NCBI RefSeq assembly: GCF_016632335.1
Contig: NZ_JAEPBG010000004.1
Location: 416,857 to 480,856 of the forward strand
Direction: 5' to 3'
DNA from: Noviherbaspirillum pedocola
GTDB taxonomy: Bacteria > Pseudomonadota > Gammaproteobacteria > Burkholderiales > Burkholderiaceae_D
DNA length: 64,000 bases
Shown here one piece after another: positions 1 to 9,333 of the stretch (position 1 is the first letter of the stretch; each line of letters begins with the position of its first letter). The translations under genes and the position numbers were made by a program. Under the pieces are notes generated by a model. It made no database searches, was not told the DNA's origin, and worked only from the letters and a program-made list of their open reading frames with translations.

Positions 1-144
1 GGGCGGTGTTTCATTCGACTTAAATGCGCCGGCTAGGCCATTGGCCAGCACGTTGTCTGGTACGTTTTGCGCAACCTGGTCGAACTGGTGCCCACTAACG
101 TTGCCGCTACTGAGCGCTTGGGTAAGGATATCGAAGAGTCCCAT
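1..144 (-). CDS. Hypothetical protein, N-terminal part (runs off window)
   Basis: Open frame of 48 codons beginning MGLFDILTQALSSGNV and continuing past the window edge. A strong Shine-Dalgarno (GGAGG) lies 6 bases before the ATG. The gene follows the GlsB-like gene by 13 bases on the same strand, so the two probably form an operon. The visible part is polar and lacks a signal peptide or membrane segment. Small proteins of this look (MGLFD start, later an F-K-S-N-E-T-P-P type stretch) are common in Burkholderiales but have no assigned function. I do not recognise it beyond that. Confidence 0.6.
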   Translation of the reverse strand, partial: MGLFDILTQALSSGNVSGHQFDQVAQNVPDNVLANGLAGAFKSNETPP

Positions 145-157
145 GTCAAACCTCCTT

Positions 158-412
158 CTAATTAACGCGGTTGCGTGTAAAAAGGTGATATCCGAGCAGC
201 AGCACGATCGCGCCGATGATCGAAGCGATGAATCCTGCGGCATGTCCTGGCGGATACAGCCCAAGCGCCTGACCGATATAGGTCGCTGCCAGCGAGCCGG
301 CGATGCCGAGCGCGGCGGTAAGAAAGAAACCGCCAGGACCCGCCCCCGGCGTGAGCGCCTTTGCAATCAGGCCAGCGACAAAACCGATGATAATCGTCCA
401 GATCAGATGCAT
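158..412 (-). CDS. GlsB/YeaQ/YmgE family small membrane protein
   Basis: An 84-residue inner-membrane protein with three hydrophobic segments separated by Gly-rich turns (motif GFVAGLIAK near residue 10, GGFFLTAALGIAGS in the middle, a final segment near residues 58-78). This layout and length are typical of the transglycosylase-associated/GlsB family, stress-linked membrane proteins of unknown biochemical role. The ATG at 412 is chosen because it follows GAGGAAG at good spacing. A longer frame upstream adds only charged residues without a ribosome site. It is first in a likely two-gene operon with the partial gene at the window edge. Confidence 0.85.
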   Translation of the reverse strand: MHLIWTIIIGFVAGLIAKALTPGAGPGGFFLTAALGIAGSLAATYIGQALGLYPPGHAAGFIASIIGAIVLLLGYHLFTRNRVN

Positions 413-674
413 GTGCTCTTCCTCTCTAAGGATAGACTGGCGGTAAATCCTACCATGGAATAACGTTAGCAAACTAATAATCCTTTATTAAGGATTGCAC
501 AAGAACGGCTTCGACAGACCGTCCAAGGAAGGCAGATATCGAAGCGTCCTAACAAACCGCACCGTTAGCAGGCATCGCTTGTCGTTCCGCCGTATCAGGA
601 CACGAATCCAAAAACCTTCCCACCAAAAATCATTGATTCATAACGAGCTATCAGAAAATCAATTCAAAGGCGAC

Positions 675-1136
675 TTACAGCATGGACTTCGCTTGCGAAA
701 GAATTGTGTCGCAAACTTGCTTGGTGATCTTATCCTTCAAGCCCCCGCCGCTTAAATCAAGTTGCTTGCCATTGCTGCTGTTAAGAATGCCTTTTTCGCC
801 ATCGGCATAGCCGCTGTCAGACGAAGAAGATCCTCCTGGGAGCTTGCCCATGAGACGGTCCTTCACCGACGAGACCGCGTTTCCACCCAGGTAGTTATTC
901 TTGATGCAGAAGCTCAGAATGCCAGCGACGTTACCTGTGCTTCCAGCAGTAACGGACTCGCCCGACAATGCGCCCCCCATCCCTCCTAAGTTTCCCAAAT
1001 TTCCAAGACTGCCAGTCGACCCTGCCTGCTTTTCCTTATTGAGAAGATCGCCGAGCTGGGCGTTTGCAATTGATGCAGGCAATACCGCACCGATGAAAAC
1101 TCCGATAAGTACCGTGCAATAGAGAGGGGCTTTCAT
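675..1136 (-). CDS. DUF2501 domain-containing exported protein
   Basis: A 153-residue protein with a cleavable signal peptide (hydrophobic stretch at residues 5-20, then an A-N-A-Q type cleavage site). A Gly/Ser/Leu-rich middle follows (GNLGNLGGMGG), then a conserved C-terminal half with the motif FCIKNNYLGG and a late Cys. These are hallmarks of the DUF2501 family (E. coli YjjA-like), periplasmic proteins of unknown function and similar length. The start at 1136 is preceded by AAGGGAT. The alternative start 12 codons upstream would bury the signal peptide. Monocistronic as far as the sequence shows. Confidence 0.85.
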   Translation of the reverse strand: MKAPLYCTVLIGVFIGAVLPASIANAQLGDLLNKEKQAGSTGSLGNLGNLGGMGGALSGESVTAGSTGNVAGILSFCIKNNYLGGNAVSSVKDRLMGKLPGGSSSSDSGYADGEKGILNSSNGKQLDLSGGGLKDKITKQVCDTILSQAKSML

Positions 1137-1636
1137 ATCGAATCCCTTCAGGTGTAGTTGTGCCACCTTCACTATAGATGTTTCATATCCCGGCCGATGA
1201 ATCGGCCTGGTGATTACTTGGCACAGTTGATGTGCGTCAGACGTTGCTCAAACTATTTCCAGAAATTAATTCCTATAGGAAGCGCAATTTTGAAAACAGA
1301 TGCGGTCAGCTTCACTAATAAGTAACAAGCCGCAAATAAGATGCATACATGCACTTTTCTGAGTAATACCGCCTAAAAATGCGGATGGCCACTGTCGCTG
1401 CCGCCACCGAAAGGCAGCAATTCCTGACCAACGTCAAACACATCACGACGACGCCGATCATGCTTGATTCAGCCTGAATTACCAGCGGTCTCTGCATGTA
1501 TTGATTTGCATGGGTTGCAGTCGTGGCTTTCGAGAGCGTTGACCATTGATGAGCGGCGTAGTACGCCAACCGACTTCTTCCCGAGACAGCTTCAACAGGC
1601 AGCGATTTCTGCCATTAACCATGCTGGAGGAGCGTC
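1137..1636. other. Intergenic, no gene recognised
   Basis: About 500 bases between the divergent DUF2501 and aquaporin genes. Open frames here lack ribosome sites and protein-like composition. It presumably holds both promoters, but I could not pick convincing -35/-10 pairs. Confidence 0.5.
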
Positions 1637-2374
1637 ATGACTGCGAAACTCGTTGCTGAATTCCTTGGTACTTTCTGGCTGGTCCTGGGCGGGTGCGGAA
1701 GTGCAGTCCTTGCCGCTGCATTTCCCGAGGTAGGTATCGGGTTGCTCGGCGTTTCGCTCGCGTTTGGCCTGACGGTGCTGACTGCTGCTTACGCGCTTGG
1801 TCCAATTTCAGGCGGGCACTTCAATCCGGCAGTGTCAGTCGGGTTATGGGCTGGCGGGCGTTTTCCAGCAGAACACGTTTTGCCCTATGTTATGTCGCAG
1901 GTCATTGGCGGCATTGCAGGCGCAGCCATGCTCTACCTGATTGCCAGTGGGAAGGCAGGCTTCACTCTGGCCGATGGCATGGCATCCAATGGCTATGCGG
2001 ACCATTCGCCTGGAAAGTACACGTTGCTTTCCGGACTGATCACCGAGTTCGTTATGACGTTCATGTTCCTGATCGTCATTCTGGGCGCCACCCATCAACG
2101 CGCGCCAGTGGGGTTTGCAGGCGTGGCGATCGGACTTGCGCTGACACTGATTCATCTGATCAGCATTCCGATAACGAACACCTCCGTGAACCCGGCCCGC
2201 AGCACTGGGCCTGCACTCATCGTCGGGGGCTGGGCGCTTCAGCAGCTTTGGCTGTTCTGGATCGCACCTATTCTTGGAGCGGTTTTTGCGGGGTTTTCCT
2301 ATCGATCTGTGCTTGAAGCCGAATATGCTGCACCACCGCCAGTAACGGGTCGGAAGAGTCCGACAAGTTCCTGA
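1637..2374 (+). CDS. aqpZ: Aquaporin Z
   Basis: A 245-residue MIP-family channel for water across the inner membrane. Both signature loops are present: HFNPAVS (Asn63-Pro-Ala) and [13 protein letters not shown] (Asn185-Pro-Ala-Arg188). Selectivity-filter residues match water-specific AqpZ rather than glycerol facilitators: Phe43, His173, Thr182 and Arg188. Six membrane segments are apparent and the length is normal, with a slightly extended Pro/Ser-rich C-terminus. The ATG follows GGAGGAG. It is flanked by a minus-strand gene downstream (AsmA) and appears to be transcribed alone. Confidence 0.95.
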   Translation: MTAKLVAEFLGTFWLVLGGCGSAVLAAAFPEVGIGLLGVSLAFGLTVLTAAYALGPISGGHFNPAVSVGLWAGGRFPAEHVLPYVMSQVIGGIAGAAMLYLIASGKAGFTLADGMASNGYADHSPGKYTLLSGLITEFVMTFMFLIVILGATHQRAPVGFAGVAIGLALTLIHLISIPITNTSVNPARSTGPALIVGGWALQQLWLFWIAPILGAVFAGFSYRSVLEAEYAAPPPVTGRKSPTSS

Positions 2375-2523
2375 CTGGCGCACACGCGTCAAAGAACTAT
2401 TTTCAGTTCAAATCCCGTCGAAAAAATGTCGGACGCGACAGGCAGTGCGCGTGATAAACGGGACGCTGCAAGGCAGAAACAGGTAAACTGAATTCTCAAA
2501 ACAAAAGATTTCGGCTGCCAAAG

Positions 2524-4872
2524 TCATCGTCCGAACAGCCCCTCGAGCTTGTCCTTTAATTGATCCTCGACCCGGCCCTTGATCTCGTCCTTGCGGCTAT
2601 CCAGCTGCTTTCTGACAAGGTTTTCGGCTATGCCAGTGAAGTCGACCTGATAGCCAATGGAGGTGAATGGCCCCGACAGCCGGACCGGGACGGTCAGCCC
2701 TTTTAGCGCCTGTAGTTCCGGACCGCCTTGTCCTTGCAACGTGGACACGATGGTAGTCTTGACCAGATAATCAAGCCGGTCTTCGCCGATATCGATGTTG
2801 CCTGCCCCCTCTACACGCAACAGTGGCGATTTGGCCCGTAAGTCCTGGTTGCGGGCAATTCCACGAACAATGTTGAAGCTGCCGGTCAGCTCGCTGAAAT
2901 CGCTCTTTTCAGCCGCGTTGCCGGTGCCGGATTGCGCGGGCACCGTGCCGCGCAATTCCCCGATACGACTCCTGGCGGTACGGATGATCTGTCCTACATT
3001 GAATCCTTTGACCGCGCCATCCCGCAGCGCAACTTCCACTTTGCCGTTCAGGTTCTTCTTCAGTTGCGCGACCAGCCCGCCCTCGGTCGTTACATCCAGC
3101 ATCACGTTGCCGCGCCCCTCCACCGGGTCCTTGCCAATCGCGTCCTTCAGCAAAGGGCCAAGGTTGATCCCGGACAGCGACTGCCGCACAGAAAATTTCG
3201 CTGGTGTTGCGGCGACCACCCCTGCCGCACCAGTCATGGTCCCGCCATACAGGCTGGCGCTGAGCGGGTTGATGTCGAGTTGGCCGCCGCCCGCCTTCAT
3301 CGACAGGCGGAGATTGGAAAGCCGGATGTTTTTTGCCTTTAGGCTGCCGACACGTAGATTGCCGCTCGCCTCTAGCAGGCGCAGCGCCGACAGGTCGATT
3401 GGCTTTTCCAGCTGGTCTGCGGGCCTGGCTTTGCCCTGTCCGGCGCCGACAGGCGTTCCTGCGCGATACCGGTCTGCGTCCAGCTTGTCGACATCGATGT
3501 CGAAGGTATAGGCGGCTGGCGCATAGCCGACAAGCCCGAGCGTGGCATCAAAGCTGCTGTCGTCGAGCTTTCCCCTCAGCCTGGCACTCATGTTCTGCTG
3601 GCTCAACTCGGCCAATGCGCTGCCGCTGGCCCCCAGCTTCATTGCGCCACCGCCTGGATTGGGCAGCGTCACATCGATGGCGATGCCTGGCAGGTCGATG
3701 CGGCCGGACGGCAAATTGGCCGTGATCCCAGTGGAAATCGTGCCGGCGATGGTCGTCGCTCCCTGTTTTCCGGACAGCGTTGCGGTGAGCGCTGGTGAAG
3801 AAAACAGGAGTTGGTCGAAATCGCCCGTCAGGCTCCCCGCCACACTGACTTTTGCATCAGTAGTGGCGTCCTTGAGTGTCGCAGCCAAGGTGAGCGCCGG
3901 CAGTTGGAAGGCCTGCCGTGTGCCTTCGAACGCAGGTAGCAAGAAAGTCATATTCACGTCACGGCCACTCGAAAACCACCTAGCTTCGCCCGAGACCTTG
4001 CCGCCATGGAGCTTGTCACCATCCATAATCAGTTTTGGCGCATCTAGGCTGAGCGCGAGCGGCCGTCCAGCTTGCTTTCCCGTCACCGACAGTTTTAGAC
4101 CGGCAAGCGCGAACTGCTTGGTTTCGGGCTGCAGATCGGCATTGCCGGCAACGTGCACCAGTAGGTCGGTGATACCGGGCGTGGCGCCTTTCAATTCGCC
4201 CTCAAGGGCGTCGAACGCATAGCGCTTGCGGTCTAGGTCGAAGTTGAACTTCGTCTTCACAATCAGGCTGGCATCCAACTGTGGATTGGTGCTCCTGATG
4301 CGGGCGGTCACCTGCGCGTTGCCCGGTACGGCATTGGCTATCCGCCCGGTTTGCAAGTTCAGTTCAGTAATCTCGATCTCGCGCCGCGCCATCTGGTCGT
4401 CAAGCGCGATCCGGGCATTGGCGACTGTCACGCTATGGATGTCGACGCGAACAGGCTGGCCACTGCTTTCCTGCTTGGCCAGCAGGTCGTCATAATTGGT
4501 CGTCCCGTCCTTGTCGCGCCGAAGCTGGAGGTTCAACTCCTTGATCTCGACGCGGTCGACGATCAGTTGCCTGCTCAGCAGCGGAAGCAGTGCGAACGAT
4601 ACCTTTGCACTCTCGACACTGGCGAATTGCGTGCTTGCATTGCGCTCGGAAAGGCTCACCCGGCCCAAGTCGGCACTGATCTTAGGGAAAAAGCTTAGCC
4701 TAATGTCGCCGGGTATTCTCAGCGTGCGCTGCTTCTGCTGCTGGACCAGCGCAATGATCTGCGACTTGTAGGCATTCGCATCAAAGGTCGCGACAAAGGT
4801 AGCGACGCCTGCCGCAACGACGCTCAACAGGACCGCAAGACCGATAAGGAAATATTTGGCGGCTTTGGACAT
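2524..4872 (-). CDS. AsmA family protein
   Basis: A 782-residue protein anchored by one N-terminal membrane segment (residues about 6-27), followed by the FDANAYKSQI motif that opens AsmA domains. A long beta-rich periplasmic region leads to a conserved C-terminal AsmA_2 part with the NIDIGEDRLDYLVKTT motif and a final lysine-rich tail (EGRVEDQLKDKLEG-type). AsmA-like proteins (AsmA, TamB, YhdP) are thought to bridge lipid traffic between inner and outer membranes and to affect outer-membrane assembly. The ATG at 4872 starts directly before the membrane anchor. A TTG 11 codons upstream is less likely. Monocistronic. Confidence 0.9.
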   Translation of the reverse strand: MSKAAKYFLIGLAVLLSVVAAGVATFVATFDANAYKSQIIALVQQQKQRTLRIPGDIRLSFFPKISADLGRVSLSERNASTQFASVESAKVSFALLPLLSRQLIVDRVEIKELNLQLRRDKDGTTNYDDLLAKQESSGQPVRVDIHSVTVANARIALDDQMARREIEITELNLQTGRIANAVPGNAQVTARIRSTNPQLDASLIVKTKFNFDLDRKRYAFDALEGELKGATPGITDLLVHVAGNADLQPETKQFALAGLKLSVTGKQAGRPLALSLDAPKLIMDGDKLHGGKVSGEARWFSSGRDVNMTFLLPAFEGTRQAFQLPALTLAATLKDATTDAKVSVAGSLTGDFDQLLFSSPALTATLSGKQGATTIAGTISTGITANLPSGRIDLPGIAIDVTLPNPGGGAMKLGASGSALAELSQQNMSARLRGKLDDSSFDATLGLVGYAPAAYTFDIDVDKLDADRYRAGTPVGAGQGKARPADQLEKPIDLSALRLLEASGNLRVGSLKAKNIRLSNLRLSMKAGGGQLDINPLSASLYGGTMTGAAGVVAATPAKFSVRQSLSGINLGPLLKDAIGKDPVEGRGNVMLDVTTEGGLVAQLKKNLNGKVEVALRDGAVKGFNVGQIIRTARSRIGELRGTVPAQSGTGNAAEKSDFSELTGSFNIVRGIARNQDLRAKSPLLRVEGAGNIDIGEDRLDYLVKTTIVSTLQGQGGPELQALKGLTVPVRLSGPFTSIGYQVDFTGIAENLVRKQLDSRKDEIKGRVEDQLKDKLEGLFGR

Positions 4873-5209
4873 GGCGCATTCCGATCCGGCGTGCTGGACG
4901 TCCAATTTACCACTGCTGCACGAAAGGCAACACGCATAAGAGGCCGAAGCGATTGACCGACTCAGGTCTCATCGTGGATTAGCACCTGGCCTAACAACGT
5001 CGCGACCTGCAGATGTTGTAGCCCATGGCCACTTCGGCACAGGCGGTGAGGCAAAATGAAAGTGCCCGCCTTTCGCCAGTCACGGCGCGCGGTTGATGAT
5101 CGAAGGCCAGGTCATCGATGCATGTGGCCGTCAACCGAAAGGCGTTCCAACCGTTTTATCAATGCCACAACCATGCGGGATCGGTGAGCGACCTGCTACA
5201 GGAACGCAA
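4873..5209. other. Intergenic, no gene recognised
   Basis: About 340 bases upstream of the AsmA gene (minus strand) and of the short secreted frame (plus strand). No recognisable coding signal. Confidence 0.4.
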
Positions 5210-5371
5210 ATGAAAAAGCATTTCGGCATTGCTACATTGTTTTTGGTCTGGATTACCGGTGCCCAGGCGCAAGAAATTGGTGCTGGCTTGGCCGGGCATC
5301 CAGATGCCCGGAATCATCGGCAAATGCACCCAGCATCTTGGTCAGATCGTCATGGGCCGAAAGCATCATGA
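5210..5371 (+). pseudogene. Truncated secreted protein (signal peptide plus short tail)
   Basis: The ATG is preceded by an AGGA site. The first 21 residues form a textbook Sec signal peptide (MKKHFGIATLFLVWITGAQA). After EIGAG the frame turns into His/Pro-rich non-protein-like sequence and stops after 53 residues. This suggests that a small exported protein gene lost its mature part by frameshift or deletion. It could also be a genuine tiny secreted peptide. No family is recognisable. Confidence 0.4.
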
Positions 5372-5688
5372 TATAGAGCCTTTGCATCCCAAACAACATT
5401 CCGGCACTGCAAGGAATCACCATTCCCATGCAGCAACATATTTCCGGAGTCGTGCTTACTATTAAACACGCTTTTAAAGGAACGACGAAGGTTACGGCAC
5501 ACTAGCGCACTGTTTGCCTGAGTCTGCATGTTGAAAGATACTGTACAGGCTCACCAGTGCCAGTGGCGGGATTCCGGAAAGGGTTGCTTGAGTTGGGTCG
5601 GCATGGCTGCAGCTTGAGAGCCAGCCGTTTGCGGTTGATCTGTCTCGTCGATTTTTGGTTTTCTTTCACTTCTATCAAAGGACCATGT

Positions 5689-6081
5689 ATGCACAATCAT
5701 TTGAAGATGTTTGGATTCAGTGTCGCCTTGGCATTATCCGCCGCCGTGTTTGCACAGAGCCCAAGCACGGCGCCAGCCACAAAGCCCGCGCCAACGAACA
5801 CCGTGCCGAATCCCATGACAACGACCGGGCGTGAGGCCTCGCCTGGATTGGGTGAAAAGCCGTTGCCGGCACCAAAATCAGGTTCGAAGTCGACGTACAA
5901 GGTTCCCGAAACCGCAGCGCAAGGTGGCGGCGACGGCAAGGTCTGGGTAAACACCGGGTCAAAGACCTACCATTGTCCCGGGACCAAATATTATGGCAAG
6001 ACCAAGGCAGGCGAATACATGAGCGAAGCTGACGCCAAAGCCAAGGGTAATCACGCTAACCACAAGAAAGCCTGCTCGTAG
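5689..6081 (+). CDS. Small exported protein with [17 protein letters not shown] C-terminal domain
   Basis: A 130-residue protein with a signal peptide (cleavage after VFA near residue 20), a Pro/Thr/Ala-rich linker (residues 22-75) and a compact C-terminal domain (residues about 85-130). That domain reads [14 protein letters not shown], then [22 protein letters not shown], ending in a Cys. It is seen in many exported Burkholderiales proteins, and its paired Cys/His residues suggest a small metal- or nucleic-acid-binding fold, which is inference only. The ATG at 5689 follows AAAGGACC. Function unknown. Confidence 0.7.
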   Translation: MHNHLKMFGFSVALALSAAVFAQSPSTAPATKPAPTNTVPNPMTTTGREASPGLGEKPLPAPKSGSKSTYKVPETAAQGGGDGKVWVNTGSKTYHCPGTKYYGKTKAGEYMSEADAKAKGNHANHKKACS

Positions 6082-7005
6082 GGGAACGCAGCGGGCGCTT
6101 TCTCTCTTCCGGTACAGCCATTTCGAATGCGAATTGATCCCGCACGGGGGCGCTTCATCTTGATGGCTTACTTCCCGGGACGGTAGCGGTGAGAAAGTCC
6201 ACCGTCTTCCCGGCCTGAGCAGGCGGCAACCGTTCGACGCCAATGCACGGTCGTCTGCAATTGGCTGGCTGCCGCCGATGGCGGAGGACCGAAACCGCCC
6301 GAGCTGTGTAAAAACGTGGACGCTTTACACGTTTCGTAGCGATTAGCATCAAGGCCGCCAAGAAATACACCCGCGGGTTTGGTCAGGAGGGTATTCCTTG
6401 CACAAATTGCGATGTTTTTTTGTTCGTCCACAAAGACGGCGGTGGCTCGCATTTTGCAGGTGGAGGTCGGACCAGGGGTAAGTCCATCTACTTCGCCCGT
6501 AGCAGCTCTTGCTCGCCAGGAGCTGCTTCAATCATTGGAGAGCCCTTCCCGATGATAGATGGCGCCTGGGCAGCCTACTTACTATGCATAAGGACGGGCA
6601 AGATCTTGGCCCTGTGCGAGCAGTGCGTTGATGCGTCGCGGCGCCATCGCCGTGAGCGGCAGCTTTATCACAGGAAGTCGCCTGTCAACGTCGCTGCATC
6701 AAAGGCGGCTAATGGCCGGTAATCGCCATGCTGCCCTTCGCTGCTTGCTGACCAAAGTGCTACACCTCCGTCTGCTCTACTATTTCAAGCGCTTCATCAC
6801 CTTCAATGCCATGGTAACGAATCGTGCTTTCCAATCTTGTATGCCTTAAAAAGACTTGAAACGCTCAGCATTTTTTAATCTCTCAGTAAAACAGTGCCGC
6901 TCTCATCCGTCGCAGAGAATATGTATGCCATAAGCAGATCTGGCTTCCTTATTTGATATTGCTCATCTATGGCCCGCTCAGATCAAATCTGAGTGGGTCA
7001 GCCGA
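6082..7005. other. Long gene-poor stretch with a transposon-end-like motif
   Basis: More than 900 bases without a convincing gene. Frames on both strands are short and interrupted. Around 6301 there is a sequence resembling the ends of the MITE-like element at 14930-15075. The rest shows no protein similarity I can name. Confidence 0.5.
6301..6330. repeat. Solo GCTGTGTAAAAAC end-like motif with short inverted repeat
   Basis: GCTGTGTAAAAACG at 6303-6316 matches the inner part of the 20-bp terminal repeats at 14930 and 15056. It also forms a 7-bp stem with TTTACAC at 6324-6330 (GTGTAAA at 6306-6312). It may be a relic end of the same element family or a short hairpin. Confidence 0.4.
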
Positions 7006-8691
7006 TTACTGTTCGGTGAATGAGAAACCCTTTTCGTGTTGTGCATACCATCGAATAAACTCGTGTTCAGGAAGCGGATGGGAAACCGCATATCCTTGGG
7101 CAATATCGCATCCTTGTCGTGCGAGTAAATCATAAGTGGCTTGATTCTCTATTCCTTCTCCAATAGCCTTGATGTGCATTTTGTGTGCTAGTGATATTGC
7201 TGATTCAATAATGTGCGATGCCCCGGCGTCTGTAAGTGCACGCTTGACAAAAGACTGATCAATTTTGAGGTGCGAAATTGGCAGCCGATGCAGGTATTGC
7301 AGCGACGAGTATCCGGTCCCAAAATCGTCCACCGAAATGCGAACCCCGTGTTGCGCCAATCGATTCAGTTCGCCGATCATTCGTTCCATGTCGATCATAA
7401 GCGCACCTTCTGTAATTTCCAGTTCGAGCAAGTTACCCGCTACGGCGTAGTGATCGAGACAACTCAGGACGTTGTCCACAAAGCCGGGATGGATCAAGTT
7501 CCGCGGAGAGACATTTACAGCGACTGGTATGGAAACGCCTTGGTCAAGCCACTCTGTGATCTGTTTGAGGGAGCACGTTAAAGTGAATTCGACAACTGCC
7601 TGAATCAAGGTACTCTGCTCGGCGCAAGGAATAAATAAGCCGGGTGGTATCCAGCCTCTTTGCGGATGCTTCCACCGTATCAATGCCTCGGCTCCGCAAA
7701 CTTTTCCACTACTCATCGTTATTTTTGGTTGGTAGTGCAACGAGAGCTCACCATTTTCCATAGCGCGTCTCAGATCACCGAGCAGCGAAAGATTCTCTTT
7801 CACAGCGGTCATGAAGGCCGCGTTATAGTGCACACTGTTCTGACCGCTCCGGTGTGCAGCTAACGATGCGGCTTCCGCCTCCAGTAATAATGTCTCCGGC
7901 CTTTCTACACCCTGTGTAGATACGTCGCCACGGACATATCCAACCCGTGCATCAGCGTGCACAGCAACCTGCCCAATTTGAAATGGCGACTGAAAGAGTT
8001 TGACTAGATGATCGAGAAACCCTTCGATCTCTTCTATAGCGCTGGCGGCGACTATTGCAGCGATTTGTTCCGGGCTCGACCGGTACAGGCCAACGTGCGG
8101 GCCGTGTGCTGACTGAGACCGCTCGGCCGCCTGCCTGACAATATCCTCAACTACATCAATACCAAAAGCAGTTCTCAAATCCGCCATGTTGTCAAAGGTG
8201 ACGAGAGTGAGAGCGAATAGACTGGATTTATATTTCTGCGAACCAAGATCAATCAAATCTTCTAACAACGCTGCCCGATTGCGCAAACCAGTGTTGATAT
8301 CGTGCCGGGAATTCCATTCGAGCCTTTTGATGTGCGCACGAACACTTTGACTAGCAACGCCACTTAGAATACCTACCAAGCTGAAGAAAATGGTGCGGTA
8401 TATCCAGTTAAGTGTTTCTTGCTTTTCGCCAGAAACAGAATCAATTGGCATGTAAGGGCCGAGTGCAAGACCTCCAATGACGGCAATTAAAATTCCCCCT
8501 CGCACACCATAAATGAAGCCCGACAGCAAAATTGGCAAGTACATGGAATGCGAATAAACGAACTTAATTCCGCCCGTTTGATAAACAACATACGCAATAA
8601 CCAGTATGACAAGGAGAAAGAGCGGGAATGCCAGGCGCTCGATGCCTTTGTTGGTCTGGAACAATCGATGATGGTATGTTGGTTTGTACAC
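7006..8691 (-). CDS. Membrane-bound EAL-domain c-di-GMP phosphodiesterase with degenerate GGDEF
   Basis: A 561-residue protein with four hydrophobic segments (residues about 20-110), a degenerate GGDEF domain (about 130-290) and an EAL domain (about 300-555). The diguanylate cyclase signature is replaced by SSPEQ (205-209), so synthesis is not expected. The EAL domain looks catalytically complete: EALIRW (335-340), Asn394, ELEITEG (Glu425 and nearby), DDFGTGYSSL (Asp455/456), Lys476 and GEGIE (512-516). It should hydrolyse c-di-GMP at the membrane, the GGDEF remnant perhaps sensing GTP. The start is GTG with a modest GGA site. The nearby histidine kinase and diguanylate cyclase are separate units. 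Confidence 0.9.
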   Translation of the reverse strand: MYKPTYHHRLFQTNKGIERLAFPLFLLVILVIAYVVYQTGGIKFVYSHSMYLPILLSGFIYGVRGGILIAVIGGLALGPYMPIDSVSGEKQETLNWIYRTIFFSLVGILSGVASQSVRAHIKRLEWNSRHDINTGLRNRAALLEDLIDLGSQKYKSSLFALTLVTFDNMADLRTAFGIDVVEDIVRQAAERSQSAHGPHVGLYRSSPEQIAAIVAASAIEEIEGFLDHLVKLFQSPFQIGQVAVHADARVGYVRGDVSTQGVERPETLLLEAEAASLAAHRSGQNSVHYNAAFMTAVKENLSLLGDLRRAMENGELSLHYQPKITMSSGKVCGAEALIRWKHPQRGWIPPGLFIPCAEQSTLIQAVVEFTLTCSLKQITEWLDQGVSIPVAVNVSPRNLIHPGFVDNVLSCLDHYAVAGNLLELEITEGALMIDMERMIGELNRLAQHGVRISVDDFGTGYSSLQYLHRLPISHLKIDQSFVKRALTDAGASHIIESAISLAHKMHIKAIGEGIENQATYDLLARQGCDIAQGYAVSHPLPEHEFIRWYAQHEKGFSFTEQ

Positions 8692-8774
8692 TCAGTATTC
8701 CAAGAATTTCCGTGTCTTTATAGAAAGGAAAGACCACCCTCGAACATGTCAGTTCATCCGGGTTCGAGGTTGGT

Positions 8775-8950
8775 TTAGCTGCTGGCGTCGGTGAAGTGCC
8801 CGCCGAACATGGTAGCGAAATGTTTCTTTTCTTGCGTCCATATCTGCCACGGCATCTTCCAAGCTTTTCCAACCTTGCGCAAGGCTCGGAACAGCATCTC
8901 GGTAGTATCATCGGCCCAACGCAAGCGGCGTAAACGACGTAGTCTCGCTA
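8775..8950 (-). pseudogene. IS256-family transposase C-terminal fragment
   Basis: Minus-strand frame ending at the TAA at 8775 reads RWADDTTEMLFRALRKVGK, then WKMPWQIWTQEKKHFATMFG. This matches the conserved C-terminus of IS256/Mutator-type transposases (pattern ND-D--TK-LYLALRNI-KKWTMP-RDW--A-NQFAI-FG). Only about 55 codons remain. The catalytic part and element ends are gone, so this is a relic next to the phosphodiesterase gene. Confidence 0.6.
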
Positions 8951-9333
8951 TCTAAATTGCCAAAACTCGTGGTTTTCGTGGGAGATATCGAGACGGATTA
9001 ACCTGCTAACGGACGTTCTCAAACGCTGCGTAACGCAGGCGAAGCCCGAGGCCTTCTCTTGTCACAATTTTCGTCCCCAGCCATTCGAGACCATCTGTAC
9101 CAAAGCTGCGTCTGCAATACGTTTCACAACATGCGTTCACATCAAGGTAGCTGTTAGTCAAGTCACACATTTGTGCGCTTCCTGGCCATAGGGGCCGCTC
9201 GGGTATCGAGGAGCGCGATATGGCCCGGTATGCCGAAGGCACCTTATGGCGCTAAACAAGGGACTTGGATAAGGAGAACGGGAAAGCGTGGTGGCTTAGA
9301 GTTCTGCATTGAAGCAACTGCAACAGATGCGCG
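8951..9333. other. Intergenic, no gene recognised
   Basis: About 380 bases between the transposase relic and the 3' end of the histidine kinase gene. No coding signal or clear structure seen. Confidence 0.4.

Noticed and set aside
5254..5430. 58-codon minus-strand frame opposite the short secreted gene
   Set aside because: Protein-like in part, but no ribosome site and it lies across the likely decayed gene.
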